From Sutcliffiella horikoshii DSM 8719 (GTDB lineage: Bacteria > Bacillota > Bacilli > Bacillales > Bacillaceae_I), in assembly GCA_001648575.1 (NCBI GenBank), contig LQXN01000046.1, forward strand, positions 1 to 39,415: a DNA stretch of 39,415 nt, written 5' to 3'. The notes below the pieces were generated by a model. The model ran no database searches. It was not told where the DNA came from and was given only the letters and a program-made list of their open reading frames with translations. The translations under genes were made by a program, and so were the position numbers. Of the stretch, positions 1 to 7,631 are shown piece after piece (position 1 is the first letter of the stretch; every line of letters begins with the position of its first letter).

Positions 1-326
1 ATAGTAATCATTCTAGAAAAAGCAGCTTCAGAAGGTACCGAATCGGATACCAAAAAACCACAATCTAGACGAAAGATCATGTCATACTTTAATCTACGAA
101 CCAAGTCTTTAATAAATGGAATACGTTCAATGATCCTAGCCACTAATGAGTACACCATTGCAGCGTAATTTAGTTCAACTGGTCTACCAAAACGGGACTT
201 CTTCGTTACCACAGCGAAGATCTGGTCCATATTAAAAGTAGAAAAAATAGCTTCGAATCGTTGGGTAGGTTGTAAATCATACAATTCTTGTATCCCGAAA
301 AGGCTTCCTTGTCGTATAATAGTCAT
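1..326 (-). CDS. Transposase, DUF772 N-terminal domain (IS1182-like), 5' part only
   Basis: This open frame starts at ATG 326 and runs leftward without a stop to the window edge, giving 108 residues. A strong GGAGGA ribosome site lies at about 334-340, so this is a gene start rather than a decayed remnant. The visible part has the layout of the DUF772 (transposase InsH N-terminal) domain: RFGRP followed by a hydrophobic helix, RIIERIPFIKDLVRRL, a FRLDCGF stretch, and SDSVPSEAAFSRM, equivalent to the PDHSTISRF region of IS1182/IS5-type enzymes. The DDE catalytic part lies outside the window. The right inverted repeat of the IS should lie between about 327 and 430, but cannot be defined without the other end. 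The family (IS1182-like) is an inference. Confidence 0.75.
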   Translation of the reverse strand, partial: MTIIRQGSLFGIQELYDLQPTQRFEAIFSTFNMDQIFAVVTKKSRFGRPVELNYAAMVYSLVARIIERIPFIKDLVRRLKYDMIFRLDCGFLVSDSVPSEAAFSRMIT

Positions 327-526
327 AGGGAGTCTTCCTCCAGTCTTTAGTCTGTAGAGTTGTTGTGGTAACTACTCTTTTCGACAAGTTGGGGAGGTAC
401 TCCTTTTTTTGTTGTCCAGAAGCCCTGAGCCTGTAAGGCTCTTATTTATGAAATTCATTCATTCATTATAAATATAGGCTTTTGATTGGCTAGATAGCAA
501 TTATTATTTTTTATAGGAGGTGCCAG

Positions 527-1228
527 ATGGAATTATTCTTTGAATATGTTGATGAGTATGATTTTGTGGTGAAACTTATTTTTGCAACCTTGGCAGGAAT
601 TATCATTGGTTTAGAGCGTGAATTGAAAGGAAAACCACTCGGTTTGAAGACATGTGTAATCGTATCCGTCATGGCTTGCCTCTTGACCATCGTATCCTAT
701 GAATCCGCCTTTCTCTACTCTAAGGAATATTCCAGACCAATGGATCCGGGACGCATTCCTTCTTATGTAATAAGCGGTATTGGTTTTCTGGGAGCAGGCG
801 TGATCCTCCGCAGAAGTAATGAAGCCATTTCTGGATTAACTACAGCGGCATTGGTATTGGCTTCAGCAGCATTGGGGATTACAATCGGTGCAGGATTCTT
901 CATTGAAGGTGCTTTCGGAGTCCTCTTTATCATCCTTGGTGTAAAGGTCATTCCCTCTCTCTTTGATAAGATTGGACCGAAGAAACTGAAAGAGAAAGAA
1001 ATAAAGGTGAAAATCTATATCGAAAAGGATATTGATTTGACAACGGTCATGAAAGAAATCCATCACAAGAACCTGTCAATCAAGAGAGTCAAGGTAAAAG
1101 AGGAAAAAGACGATATTGTCCTAAATTGCATCATTACAACCAAGAAAATCGTTTATACGACAGATGTCTACTATGAATTAAAATCACTTTCCGGTGTGAT
1201 CCAAGCTGAAGTGGAAAACTTGGACTGA
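527..1228 (+). CDS. MgtC/SapB family membrane protein
   Basis: A 233-residue integral membrane protein of the MgtC/SapB/YhiD family. The N-terminal half carries four to five hydrophobic segments with the family signature GxxxGLERE (residues about 20-31) and the SGIGFLGAG motif (about 83-91). The C-terminal third (from about 155) is soluble and charged, like the ACT-like tail of MgtC proteins. Members are linked to magnesium limitation, acid stress and ATP synthase control; B. subtilis SapB is the nearest named relative I know, but I would not transfer the name firmly. The start is supported by TAGGAGGTG eight bases upstream. The gene stands alone, with the tRNA promoter beginning about 20 bases after its stop. 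Confidence 0.85.
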   Translation: MELFFEYVDEYDFVVKLIFATLAGIIIGLERELKGKPLGLKTCVIVSVMACLLTIVSYESAFLYSKEYSRPMDPGRIPSYVISGIGFLGAGVILRRSNEAISGLTTAALVLASAALGITIGAGFFIEGAFGVLFIILGVKVIPSLFDKIGPKKLKEKEIKVKIYIEKDIDLTTVMKEIHHKNLSIKRVKVKEEKDDIVLNCIITTKKIVYTTDVYYELKSLSGVIQAEVENLD

Positions 1229-1247
1229 ATTTTTTCGAAAAAATCAT

Positions 1248-1275
1248 TTGCAAATGAGTGATTATTTGGTAAACT
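1248..1275 (+). promoter_or_regulatory. Promoter of tRNA-Ala
   Basis: TTGCAA (1248-1253), a 16-base spacer and TAAACT (1270-1275) give a sigma-A type promoter whose start would fall near 1282, a few bases before the mature tRNA. Assigned from position and sequence only. Confidence 0.5.
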
Positions 1276-1290
1276 AAATTCAGTCTTATC

Positions 1291-1363
1291 GGGGCATTAG
1301 CTCAGCTGGGAGAGCGCTACGCTGGCAGCGTAGAGGTCAGGGGTTCGAGCCCCCTATGCTCCA
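1291..1363 (+). tRNA. tRNA-Ala (anticodon GGC)
   Basis: The full cloverleaf can be drawn: acceptor GGGGCAT with ATGCTCC (one G-U pair), D arm AGCTCAGCTGGGAGAGC, anticodon stem CTACG/CGTAG with loop CTGGCAG (anticodon GGC, reads GCC), T arm GGTTCGAGCC and discriminator A at 1363. CCA is not encoded. The 3' part from 1319 is the left copy of the element's attachment repeat, so the functional tRNA seen here has its 3' end supplied by the integrated element. Its original terminator lies 16 kb away at 17379. Confidence 0.96.
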
Positions 1364-1366
1364 TAC
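1319..1366 (+). repeat. attL: left 48-bp attachment repeat of the integrated element
   Basis: The 48 bases from the anticodon stem of tRNA-Ala to three bases past its end are identical to 17319-17366. The sequences diverge on both sides (CT before and CG after here; CG before and TT after at the right copy). A tyrosine integrase gene begins 129 bases further in. The arrangement (intact tRNA at the integrase end, 3' tRNA fragment at the far end) is the usual result of site-specific integration into a tRNA gene. Confidence 0.95.
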
Positions 1367-1384
1367 CGCGTCATATCAACGTTA

Positions 1385-1402
1385 AGTGTCCGTTGACTTA
1401 AC
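1385..1402 (+). repeat. Integrase arm-type site, left arm (candidate)
   Basis: The 18-mer AGTGTCCGTTGACTTAAC occurs here and, in the same orientation, at 17268-17285, just inside the other attachment site. It is flanked here by GTTAAG (1381-1386), which forms an inverted pair with CTTAAC (1397-1402). Repeats just inside both ends of a tRNA-integrated element are the expected place for integrase or excisionase arm sites; the assignment is inference. Confidence 0.6.
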
Positions 1403-1408
1403 CGCAGC

Positions 1409-1428
1409 GTTCCGCTCCTAAACGGAAC
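1409..1428 (+). repeat. Small inverted repeat in left arm
   Basis: GTTCCG (1409-1414) pairs with CGGAAC (1423-1428). Together with GTGT/ACAC around 1430-1444 it makes the 80 bases between attL and the integrase dense in dyad symmetry. Probably part of the integrase/excisionase control region; function not shown. Confidence 0.4.
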
Positions 1429-1447
1429 AGTGTAGCGGTGACACTAT

Positions 1448-1494
1448 CCGCCTTTACTTCGATTATTATTATCGAATTGGAGGCGGTTTTTTTT
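1448..1494 (+). terminator. Terminator-like hairpin fused to the integrase ribosome site
   Basis: CCGCCT (1448-1453) pairs with AGGCGG (1481-1486), and TTCGAT (1458-1463) with ATCGAA (1471-1476), around a TATTATT loop. Eight T residues follow (1487-1494), abutting the integrase ATG at 1495. As a rho-independent terminator it would end transcripts from the upstream tRNA promoter. As an mRNA structure it encloses the only good ribosome site of the integrase (GGAGG, 1479-1483). Both roles are read from the sequence, not tested. Confidence 0.75.
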
Positions 1495-2547
1495 ATGCAC
1501 TCGGAGAATAGGAAAGGCAAGCGCGTCAAACAAGCGCGAAAAGGCAGTAGTCTGCGCAAATCCATATACGACTTATCGGTCTTATTCGATAAATTTTATA
1601 GCGCGAAAACGGCGGAAGGACTTGCGCCAGGCTCGCTCGATAAGTACCTGCGCACATGGAAATACTTTGCTGGCTATTTAACGGATAACGGTATCGGCGC
1701 AGATATACGGAATATAGACATAGACCTAGCGCGGGAATATATCGTATGGCTGCTCGAGGATCGCGTTAAGTTTGACGGCCATAGGTTTAAGACGGACGAC
1801 TGCAAAACTAAAGGACTTTCACCGCGGACAGTAAACGATCATATTAAGTCATTGCGGACGTGGTTCAACTTTTTAGTCGCGGAAGGTATTGCGGAATATA
1901 ATCCGTTTGAGAATTTAAAGAACGTCAAGCAAGCGGACGCTGACATCGATATACTTAACGTAGAGGAATTAAAGGCGTTATTAGCCGCGCCGGATCAACG
2001 CAAATATCCGGATTTTAGAGATTACGTTGTCATGCACGTTCTGATCGATACGATGGCGCGCATTAATGAAGTATTAACCTTATCGCTTCGTGACGTTGAT
2101 TTTAGCGATATGACTATCGTTATTAGAAGTAAGATTGCGAAGTCAAGAAAGCCGCGCATTATTCCGATTCAAAAGAAAACGGCGCGATTATTGAAGGAGT
2201 TGATTGCGGAGATAGGGGAGTTTGAAAGCGAGTTTATATTCCTTTCTAATTACGGCGAAAGGCTGACGACTAATCATTTCCGCAAGCAGTTAAACAAATT
2301 CGCGACTATCGCCGGCATAAAAAAGAACGTACATCCTCACCTATTCCGGCATACTGGCGCCACGATGTTCCTTGAGTCTGGCGGTGATATACGACACTTG
2401 CAGATGTTGCTTGGTCACGCTGACTTGCGCATGGTGACAAGATACACGCATTTAACGAAACAAGCGTTAATCAAGCAACACAACGCATATTCTCCGTTAA
2501 ATCAAGTTCTCGGAAAGCTCAGTAAAGAACGAAAAATAAAACGATAA
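1495..2547 (+). CDS. Tyrosine recombinase (element integrase)
   Basis: Site-specific tyrosine recombinase of 350 residues that should integrate and excise the element at tRNA-Ala. The N-terminal part (about 25-140) is a SAM-like core-binding domain. The catalytic domain shows Arg189 (in ARINEVL), Lys216, the HxxR box with His282 and Arg285 (HLFRH), His308 (LLGH) and Tyr317 (RYTHL), so it looks active. An upstream in-frame ATG at 1438 would add 19 hydrophobic residues translated from the hairpin at 1448-1494. I prefer ATG 1495, which has GGAGG at 1479-1483 although inside that hairpin. The gene lies at the attL end, points inward and is followed by its own terminator. Codon use is CpG-rich, like the rest of the element. 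Confidence 0.95.
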   Translation: MHSENRKGKRVKQARKGSSLRKSIYDLSVLFDKFYSAKTAEGLAPGSLDKYLRTWKYFAGYLTDNGIGADIRNIDIDLAREYIVWLLEDRVKFDGHRFKTDDCKTKGLSPRTVNDHIKSLRTWFNFLVAEGIAEYNPFENLKNVKQADADIDILNVEELKALLAAPDQRKYPDFRDYVVMHVLIDTMARINEVLTLSLRDVDFSDMTIVIRSKIAKSRKPRIIPIQKKTARLLKELIAEIGEFESEFIFLSNYGERLTTNHFRKQLNKFATIAGIKKNVHPHLFRHTGATMFLESGGDIRHLQMLLGHADLRMVTRYTHLTKQALIKQHNAYSPLNQVLGKLSKERKIKR

Positions 2548-2552
2548 CAATT

Positions 2553-2581
2553 GCCGCCTTTCGAGGGCGGCTTTTCTCTTT
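2553..2581 (+). terminator. Terminator after integrase
   Basis: GCCGCC (2553-2558) and GGGCGGC (2565-2571) form a stem with loop TTTCGA, followed by TTTTCTCTTT. It starts five bases after the integrase stop and should close its transcript. Confidence 0.85.
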
Positions 2582-3164
2582 AATAACCGTTTATTGACGT
2601 ATTGAGGTCGAAAAATGGTATAGTAATCCCCGGTACTAGATTTCGCCCCTCAAAGACCGGGCTATGGGGTCGACGAAAATCGGAGTCAATGTCGAAGTTT
2701 GTCGTCAATCACGTTTGTATATCGTTGTATTGTATATGCAAAAGAGGGTTACATAACATAGATTATAAGTTATTCATTCGTTGTATAAACGTTGATTTGA
2801 CGCGGGTTATCCGACTTCCGTTTTTTATCGTTTATGCACGTTTTTATACATCGCAGTAGTGACGCGGGTTCCAGCCGTTGCCTGCCGTGTGCCGGGATCG
2901 CGATACTGCATACTGACCGTGCGGCCGGTATATGTAAGCGGTGCGGTGATTCGACGTATATCGACATGCCCCCCGAGTTCTGGCGGCCCTTGTCCGGGGA
3001 CAACCTCTCGCCGATGATATCGCAATTATGCGTTGCTCATCGTTGTATCATCGGTCGACTTCCTTCTATATAATGCGCCACTATGCCGGCGTGCAACGGT
3101 ACCCCCACGGGTATATGCGTATGTACCGCCAACGCCCAGCGTTTAGCCAGGCGCCTGCATGTCG
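2582..3164. other. Long non-coding stretch between integrase and tape-measure gene
   Basis: I find no convincing gene here on either strand. The short open frames lack ribosome sites and have no recognisable protein character. Visible structure: an extended -10 box TGGTATAGT (2616-2624) with TTGACG at 2594; just downstream CCCGGT (2629-2634) pairs with ACCGGG (2665-2670), suggesting a small structured RNA; and the 11-mer TGACGCGGGTT is repeated at 2798 and 2860. It lies at the 3' end of the leftward operon and beside attL. A non-coding RNA, a transfer origin or remnants of lost genes are all possible. Confidence 0.4.
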
Positions 3165-5936
3165 TTATCTTATACCGTTTATGCGGTTAGTCGATTTGAT
3201 ACCGCCAGCCAACTTCGTGTCAATGTGCGGATATGTCACCTCGGCCAACTCGCGTCCGTCCGCTTCCAACTTGACGGTAATAGGACGGTCTTGCGATGAC
3301 CCTATCGCGGACACTAGCCGTTCAATCTTCGAGGCAAGATCGCTACTGACTCCACTACCTTGCGTATGTCCCGCATCTATCATCCGCATGAGATTAGCTT
3401 GTTGTGCTTCCGTTAATACCATTTCGTTCTTCAGTAAACGCGCGTCTACTTCGTTATGCAATGGCGCGCTCTGTAATTGCGAAGCTAATCCGCCAGTATG
3501 AAGCTTCGGTAACTGTCCGCGCCCAACTATTCCGCCGGTATGATATTGCGAGATTGAGGCGCCTGTATTTGTGTATTGCGTAATGTTTACACGCTTGTTG
3601 ATCGCCTTACCTAACTCCGCATTCATGTTGCGAGCTTCGCTGATAATGCCCGACACTTTACTGCGGGTTGTTTCAAGCTTCGATATTTGACCGTCGATTT
3701 GCTTGATACCGTCCTTATATTCGTCGGTTTGCTTCATCGCTTCTTTTGTCGAAAACTCCATTTGAATCTTCTGCTTTTTCAGGCGGTCGATTTCCGTGTC
3801 AATCGCTTTAATACCTTCGCCCTTTTCCGCAGTAATGCCCGCTTGCTTCAATTCCAAGTCGATTAATTTACGCCTAACTTCGTCCATCTTGGCGAGTTCT
3901 TCGTTAATGAGGTCGAGTTCGTCCTTTTTCGTGAGGTATTTTTCCATCTGTTTAGCGTTTTGTTCTTTTAGCCCTTGCACAATATCTTCCGCAAAATGAA
4001 GCTCTTGCGATAGGTGGTTAATAACGCTTTGATTTCCTTCTTCCTTCGCTTTTGCGAGTTCTTTCGTTTTGTCAATGACTACCTGCTCTGCAATTGCGAT
4101 GTTTTTCTCGATTTCATTACGCTTTTCTTGGATATTATTAATATCCTGTTGCAAGTCTTTCTGCTTCTGTAATTCGCCCGCATGATTAGCTTCTAATAGG
4201 ATTTGTTGCGCTTCAAGTTCCAGACGAATCTTCTCGTATTGTTCCTTATTTAGGTCACGCGCTGCCGCCGTATTATTAAGCAAGATGTTCCCCTGTTCCG
4301 TTAGATGAACGTTGGAATCCGGCACGACTGACGCGATCTCCCCGTTCAAGTCGACAAAGCGTTGCTCATCGTTAGTTAATCCGGACTTTTCTAGTAACTC
4401 CGCTTGTTCGTCGGACAATGCCGCAATTACTTCCGGATCAGCAGTCTGCGCGAGGATAGAATTAATGTCAACGAAGCGCTCGAGCTCGTCGCTAGTTAAT
4501 CGAAGTCTTAGCTTATAGTTGTCGTATTCATCGATATTGGCGGAAAGCGTGTCGGCCTCTGCTTGCATCGTGTTAATCGTTTCGAGGTTAACTTCGTTCA
4601 TACGTGTATATTCGTCTCTGACTCCGACGATTAGACCGCCTAAAATTGACAATCCGGCGATAAGCCAGCCGGCCGGACCGAGTGATAGAGCCAGCGTTTT
4701 CATTGTCGCGATTAATTTCACCGCAGTAGAGGCAACGAGTGCTATTCCGGCAGCAGTGCCGACCATCTTTATGCCTGTTGTCGCGATTCCTGGATTAAGC
4801 TCGCCCAACATGCGGACGATGTCCGTTCCTCCGCGAACAATTTCCGTGAACTGCGGTAAGAATTCTTCGCCGATACTAATTCCGAGCCCTTCAAGCGCCG
4901 ACTGGAACTCGGTAAACGATCCTTTCAGCGTGTCCATTTGCGTTTTAGCAACTCGCTCGGCAGTACCTCCGGCGTTTTCAAGTTCCTTCGTATATTCGCG
5001 TAAACCGTCCTCTCCGACCGACATTATAGCGAGGAGCCCACTAGCCGCCTCAGTACCTACTAATTGCGCCGCTGTAGCCGTTTTCTGTGCGTCCTCCATA
5101 CCACCGAGCTTATCGCTAATGTGTCCGATTAGTTCCGGAAGTGGTTTCATTGCGCCGTTAGCGTCTGTGACTTTGATTCCTAGTGCGTCCATCGCTTTCA
5201 CCGTTTGACCTGTCGGATTTGCTAACGATAATAACATCGCACGAAGCGCCGTACCCGCCTGTGATCCTTGAATACCTGCGTCCGACATCTTACCTACGGC
5301 AGCCGCAGTTTCTTCCATTGATAATCCGAGGGATACCGCTACAGGCGAAACATACTTCATAGCATCGCCAAGCATCGGTAAGTCTGTGTTTGCGGTTGTC
5401 ATCGTTTTAACGAGCACGTCTACCGCGTGTCCTGTATCATCCGCAGTTAGTCCGAATCCTGTCATAATATTTGAAACTATATCCGCCGAGCGACCTAGAT
5501 CAATTTGTGCCGCCGCTGCAAGGTTTAATACGGAAGGCATTGCGCCTACTATTTCGCTTACTTCGAATCCCGCCATTGCGAGGTAAGACATTCCTTCTGC
5601 CGCTTGACTCGCCGAGAATTGCGTTTCTGCGCCAAGACGCTTTGCGGTTTCTCTTAGTAATTCGAAATCCTCCCCCGTACTATTTGAAACCGCCCCCACA
5701 CGGGCCATGCTTTGTTCGAAATTCGCGGCAACCGAAACGCTTGCGCCAATGCCCGCAACCACCGCACCACCCACGGCGAGCGAGGCAGCTTGAATCCGCC
5801 CCATGTCTCGCGATAAGTTTTGGCTGGATTTACTGGATTTCTGCATGTCGTCGCGCGCTTTATTCATGTTATCGTGGAACCCTTTTGAGTCGAGGACTAA
5901 TTTTGCTTTTATAGAACCAATTGTTGTTTCACCCAT
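3165..5936 (-). CDS. Phage tail tape measure protein (TP901 core-like), orphan
   Basis: A 923-residue protein of the phage tail tape-measure family. Residues about 20-60 are helical. Residues about 60-340 match the conserved TP901-type core (FEQSMARVGAVSN, ETQFSASQAAEGMSYLAMAG, GLTADDTGHAVDVLVKTM, ASGLLAIM). About 375-435 holds two to three hydrophobic helices (TTGIKMVGTAAGIALVAS; LGPAGWLIAGLSILGGLIVG). About 555-790 is long coiled coil, and the tail has Gly/His-rich HTGG motifs. In siphophages this protein sets tail length and helps DNA cross the host membrane. Here no portal, capsid, major tail or baseplate gene accompanies it, and it is the last gene of a long leftward series. It overlaps the stop of the 60-residue gene (TAATG) and has GAGGTGAGG before the ATG. 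A membrane-spanning role in DNA transfer is my inference. Confidence 0.85.
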   Translation of the reverse strand: MGETTIGSIKAKLVLDSKGFHDNMNKARDDMQKSSKSSQNLSRDMGRIQAASLAVGGAVVAGIGASVSVAANFEQSMARVGAVSNSTGEDFELLRETAKRLGAETQFSASQAAEGMSYLAMAGFEVSEIVGAMPSVLNLAAAAQIDLGRSADIVSNIMTGFGLTADDTGHAVDVLVKTMTTANTDLPMLGDAMKYVSPVAVSLGLSMEETAAAVGKMSDAGIQGSQAGTALRAMLLSLANPTGQTVKAMDALGIKVTDANGAMKPLPELIGHISDKLGGMEDAQKTATAAQLVGTEAASGLLAIMSVGEDGLREYTKELENAGGTAERVAKTQMDTLKGSFTEFQSALEGLGISIGEEFLPQFTEIVRGGTDIVRMLGELNPGIATTGIKMVGTAAGIALVASTAVKLIATMKTLALSLGPAGWLIAGLSILGGLIVGVRDEYTRMNEVNLETINTMQAEADTLSANIDEYDNYKLRLRLTSDELERFVDINSILAQTADPEVIAALSDEQAELLEKSGLTNDEQRFVDLNGEIASVVPDSNVHLTEQGNILLNNTAAARDLNKEQYEKIRLELEAQQILLEANHAGELQKQKDLQQDINNIQEKRNEIEKNIAIAEQVVIDKTKELAKAKEEGNQSVINHLSQELHFAEDIVQGLKEQNAKQMEKYLTKKDELDLINEELAKMDEVRRKLIDLELKQAGITAEKGEGIKAIDTEIDRLKKQKIQMEFSTKEAMKQTDEYKDGIKQIDGQISKLETTRSKVSGIISEARNMNAELGKAINKRVNITQYTNTGASISQYHTGGIVGRGQLPKLHTGGLASQLQSAPLHNEVDARLLKNEMVLTEAQQANLMRMIDAGHTQGSGVSSDLASKIERLVSAIGSSQDRPITVKLEADGRELAEVTYPHIDTKLAGGIKSTNRINGIR

Positions 5937-6118
5937 TACGCCTCACCTCGCTTAACTAAAATAGCTTCGCAAGCAAGTCGCAGAAGTGTTTCCCCGCCGT
6001 GTTCCTTTACCAACTCGTCGTAATCGTGCATATTCGTCATCATCCATATAACCTCTATCAGCGTACCTGGATCGGTCATCATTTCGAGGTACTTTTCGTC
6101 CGTGATTTTTTGTTCCAT
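5936..6118 (-). CDS. Small acidic protein coupled to tape-measure gene
   Basis: A 60-residue protein (MEQKITDEKYLEMM...) not recognised as a named family. It is acidic, helical and methionine-rich. The ATG at 6118 is preceded by TTAGGAGGAATT, an excellent ribosome site, and its stop overlaps the tape-measure start (TAATG), so the two are translationally coupled. In tailed phages a small tail-assembly chaperone precedes the tape-measure gene, and this could be a minimal counterpart, but nothing in the sequence proves that. Confidence 0.75.
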   Translation of the reverse strand: MEQKITDEKYLEMMTDPGTLIEVIWMMTNMHDYDELVKEHGGETLLRLACEAILVKRGEA

Positions 6119-6201
6119 TCTTAATTCCTCCTAAATGTGCTTGACACATTGTAATTTAATGGTTCAGATGGACCTATCTCTTAAAGAAAGGGCTTGATTA
6201 A

Positions 6202-6357
6202 ATGGCTTTTAATAACTTTTCACTATGTCGTTGCAATCTAGAATTCGATGATGAAATAAGACACGGTTATCGCATTCGGTATTACCGTTGTTCAAAATGC
6301 GGCAGTACGTCTATCGCAATTTATTTCAACAATGAATTTCTATATTGGGATAGATAA
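6202..6357 (+). CDS. Small zinc-ribbon-like protein
   Basis: A 51-residue reading frame on the opposite strand to its neighbours, starting at ATG 6202 with AAAGAAAGG about nine bases upstream. It contains CRC near residues 9-11 and CSKC near residues 28-31, a pattern suggesting one small zinc ribbon. It lies in the gap between the coiled-coil gene and the 60-residue gene and is followed directly by a terminator, which supports an independent rightward transcript. TTGACA at 6141-6146 could be its -35 box, though the matching -10 is poor. Function unknown. Confidence 0.6.
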   Translation: MAFNNFSLCRCNLEFDDEIRHGYRIRYYRCSKCGSTSIAIYFNNEFLYWDR

Positions 6358-6366
6358 AATGAATTA

Positions 6367-6396
6367 GGACGCCCCGATCAGAGGGCGCCCTTTTTC
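6367..6396 (+). terminator. Terminator of the zinc-ribbon gene
   Basis: GGACGCCC (6367-6374) pairs with GGGCGCCC (6383-6390) with one mismatch, followed by TTTTTC. It begins ten bases after the stop of the small rightward gene. Confidence 0.75.
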
Positions 6397-6456
6397 TATA
6401 GGAGGTTTTCTGCTCACGCTACCGGATGTCTAGGCCGGCAGGGTCATCGCAAACTA

Positions 6457-7229
6457 TTAATGTTGCTTTGCCTCGTATTCTGCGAAAATCTCCGCCTCTG
6501 TTTTCTTTGTCTGTACTTCCTCCGCATCAGTCGGATTGAGCTCGAAGTATTTATCCGGATTGTTGACGTAAACCTTCGCCTCTTGACCGTAGTCCGCACC
6601 TACAACGTTTTCCATCGTCTGATCGAAGAACTTCGCCTGTAACATTGCATCGGCCATTTCGAAAAGGTCTTGCGCTTCTCCGGCTTCTGGAATGCGCGAT
6701 TTCGTTTTAACGTCCTCGAACATGTGAAATAAATCCGCCCTGTACTTCGGTAAATCTTGACCGGCTGAATCAATTCGGCATATTCGTCCTTCACTTTCGT
6801 AGCAAACGCTGGCGTGTCGCCAGTTTCCGTAAGAAAATCCGTTAATAACTGCTTGCCTTTTTTCGCGTCAGACAACATTATTTCCGTTTTAACTTCGCGA
6901 AGGCGCTTGGAAAAACGTTGTTCCAATTCCGCATCAACTGCCGGCGTATTGGCATGAACGACCGCTTCTGCCTCTTTTCGGGCTTTCTGCAACAGTTCGG
7001 CGTACTTCTGGCTTTGCTTCTGAGCGAATTGTAATAGCTTACGAGATTCGCGTTTACGAGCCGCCTCGATTAATTTATCTTTGCCCGACGGCGTATAGTC
7101 GAGGTTCGCTCTGATTTCCGTGATTTTATTCCGAAGTGGCTCGCGGAATTGCAGGCGATAGTTGCTCGCTAGGTCAGACCTTAATTTGTCAGCTTCCTGG
7201 ATTTGTTTGCGGATATTTTCAATAGTCAT
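6457..7229 (-). pseudogene. Coiled-coil protein gene split by a -1 frame change
   Basis: Two reading frames look like one gene. From ATG 7229 (after TAGGAGGAA) a helical, Lys/Glu-rich frame (QIQEADKLRSDLASNYRLQF...) reads naturally to about 6765 (DEYAELIQ), then degenerates into basic, Cys/Trp-containing residues and stops at 6600. The -1 frame, open well upstream, reads naturally from about 6765 (AGQDLPKYRADLFHMFEDVK) to its stop at 6457. Joined, they give about 257 residues. The second part has an ATG at 6723 but no ribosome site. A one-base loss near 6765 explains this best; programmed frameshifting is the alternative, since lambda-type tail chaperones upstream of the tape-measure gene do this. 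An AAAAAA run in frame at 6863-6858 is the only slippery-looking site. The family is not recognised. Confidence 0.6.
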
Positions 7230-7241
7230 GTTTCATTCCTC

Positions 7242-7631
7242 CTAAAATTTTTCGATTATGGTACGTTTTTTTAAAGCAGCGTCAATTCCGAGCCTCACGC
7301 AAGAGGATTTCGGTTTCTTAGTGTGTTTGAAAACGATATTTATTCCAGGCAAAAGAACCGCGATACGACGCTTAAGCCCGCGGCCATTATGAAAACAATC
7401 ATTATCACACGCGAATACGAACGTTTTGTAGTCGTCCTTAAGTTCCGCGATAGCTTGATAAGACAAATGCTCGTATAAACTGGTTATCGTGGAGAAGTCT
7501 TTTTTTAGTAGATGAATAGACATGATTTTTATAAGCTCGCCAGTGGTGCAGTCTATTAGCTCTAATCCGCAGCCGTAAGAATCTTCTACTTTCCTAAAAA
7601 CCGCAATCCTTACCAGGCAGGTATCGCCCAA
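7242..7631 (-). CDS. Hypothetical protein, 129 residues
   Basis: Starts at TTG 7631, immediately after the stop of the upstream 63-residue gene (TGATTG), with AGAAGGTG about six bases upstream; no closer ATG exists. The sequence has alternating beta-like stretches (VRIAVFRKVED, YGCGLELIDCTTGEL, YKTFVFACDNDCF, RRIAVLLPGINIVFKH), resembling a small RNase H-like or nuclease fold, but I see no complete catalytic set and do not assign a function. Confidence 0.6.
   Translation of the reverse strand: MGDTCLVRIAVFRKVEDSYGCGLELIDCTTGELIKIMSIHLLKKDFSTITSLYEHLSYQAIAELKDDYKTFVFACDNDCFHNGRGLKRRIAVLLPGINIVFKHTKKPKSSCVRLGIDAALKKRTIIEKF

Noticed and set aside
1438-1494. Longer integrase starting at ATG 1438
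   Set aside because: The added residues come from the hairpin with the T tract; no ribosome site precedes 1438, and ATG 1495 has GGAGG.
2602-3501. Several rightward and leftward frames of 60-157 codons in and beyond the non-coding gap
   Set aside because: No ribosome sites, low-complexity or Cys/Arg-rich translations, and partial overlap with the tape-measure gene on the other strand.
4519-5914. Rightward frames of up to 229 codons opposite the tape-measure gene
   Set aside because: Ser/Pro/Ala-rich shadows of an evident coding strand; no starts with ribosome sites.
6141-6169. Strong promoter TTGACA for the zinc-ribbon gene
   Set aside because: The -35 is perfect but no acceptable -10 lies 16-18 bp away (TCAGAT at best), so it is mentioned only as a possibility.
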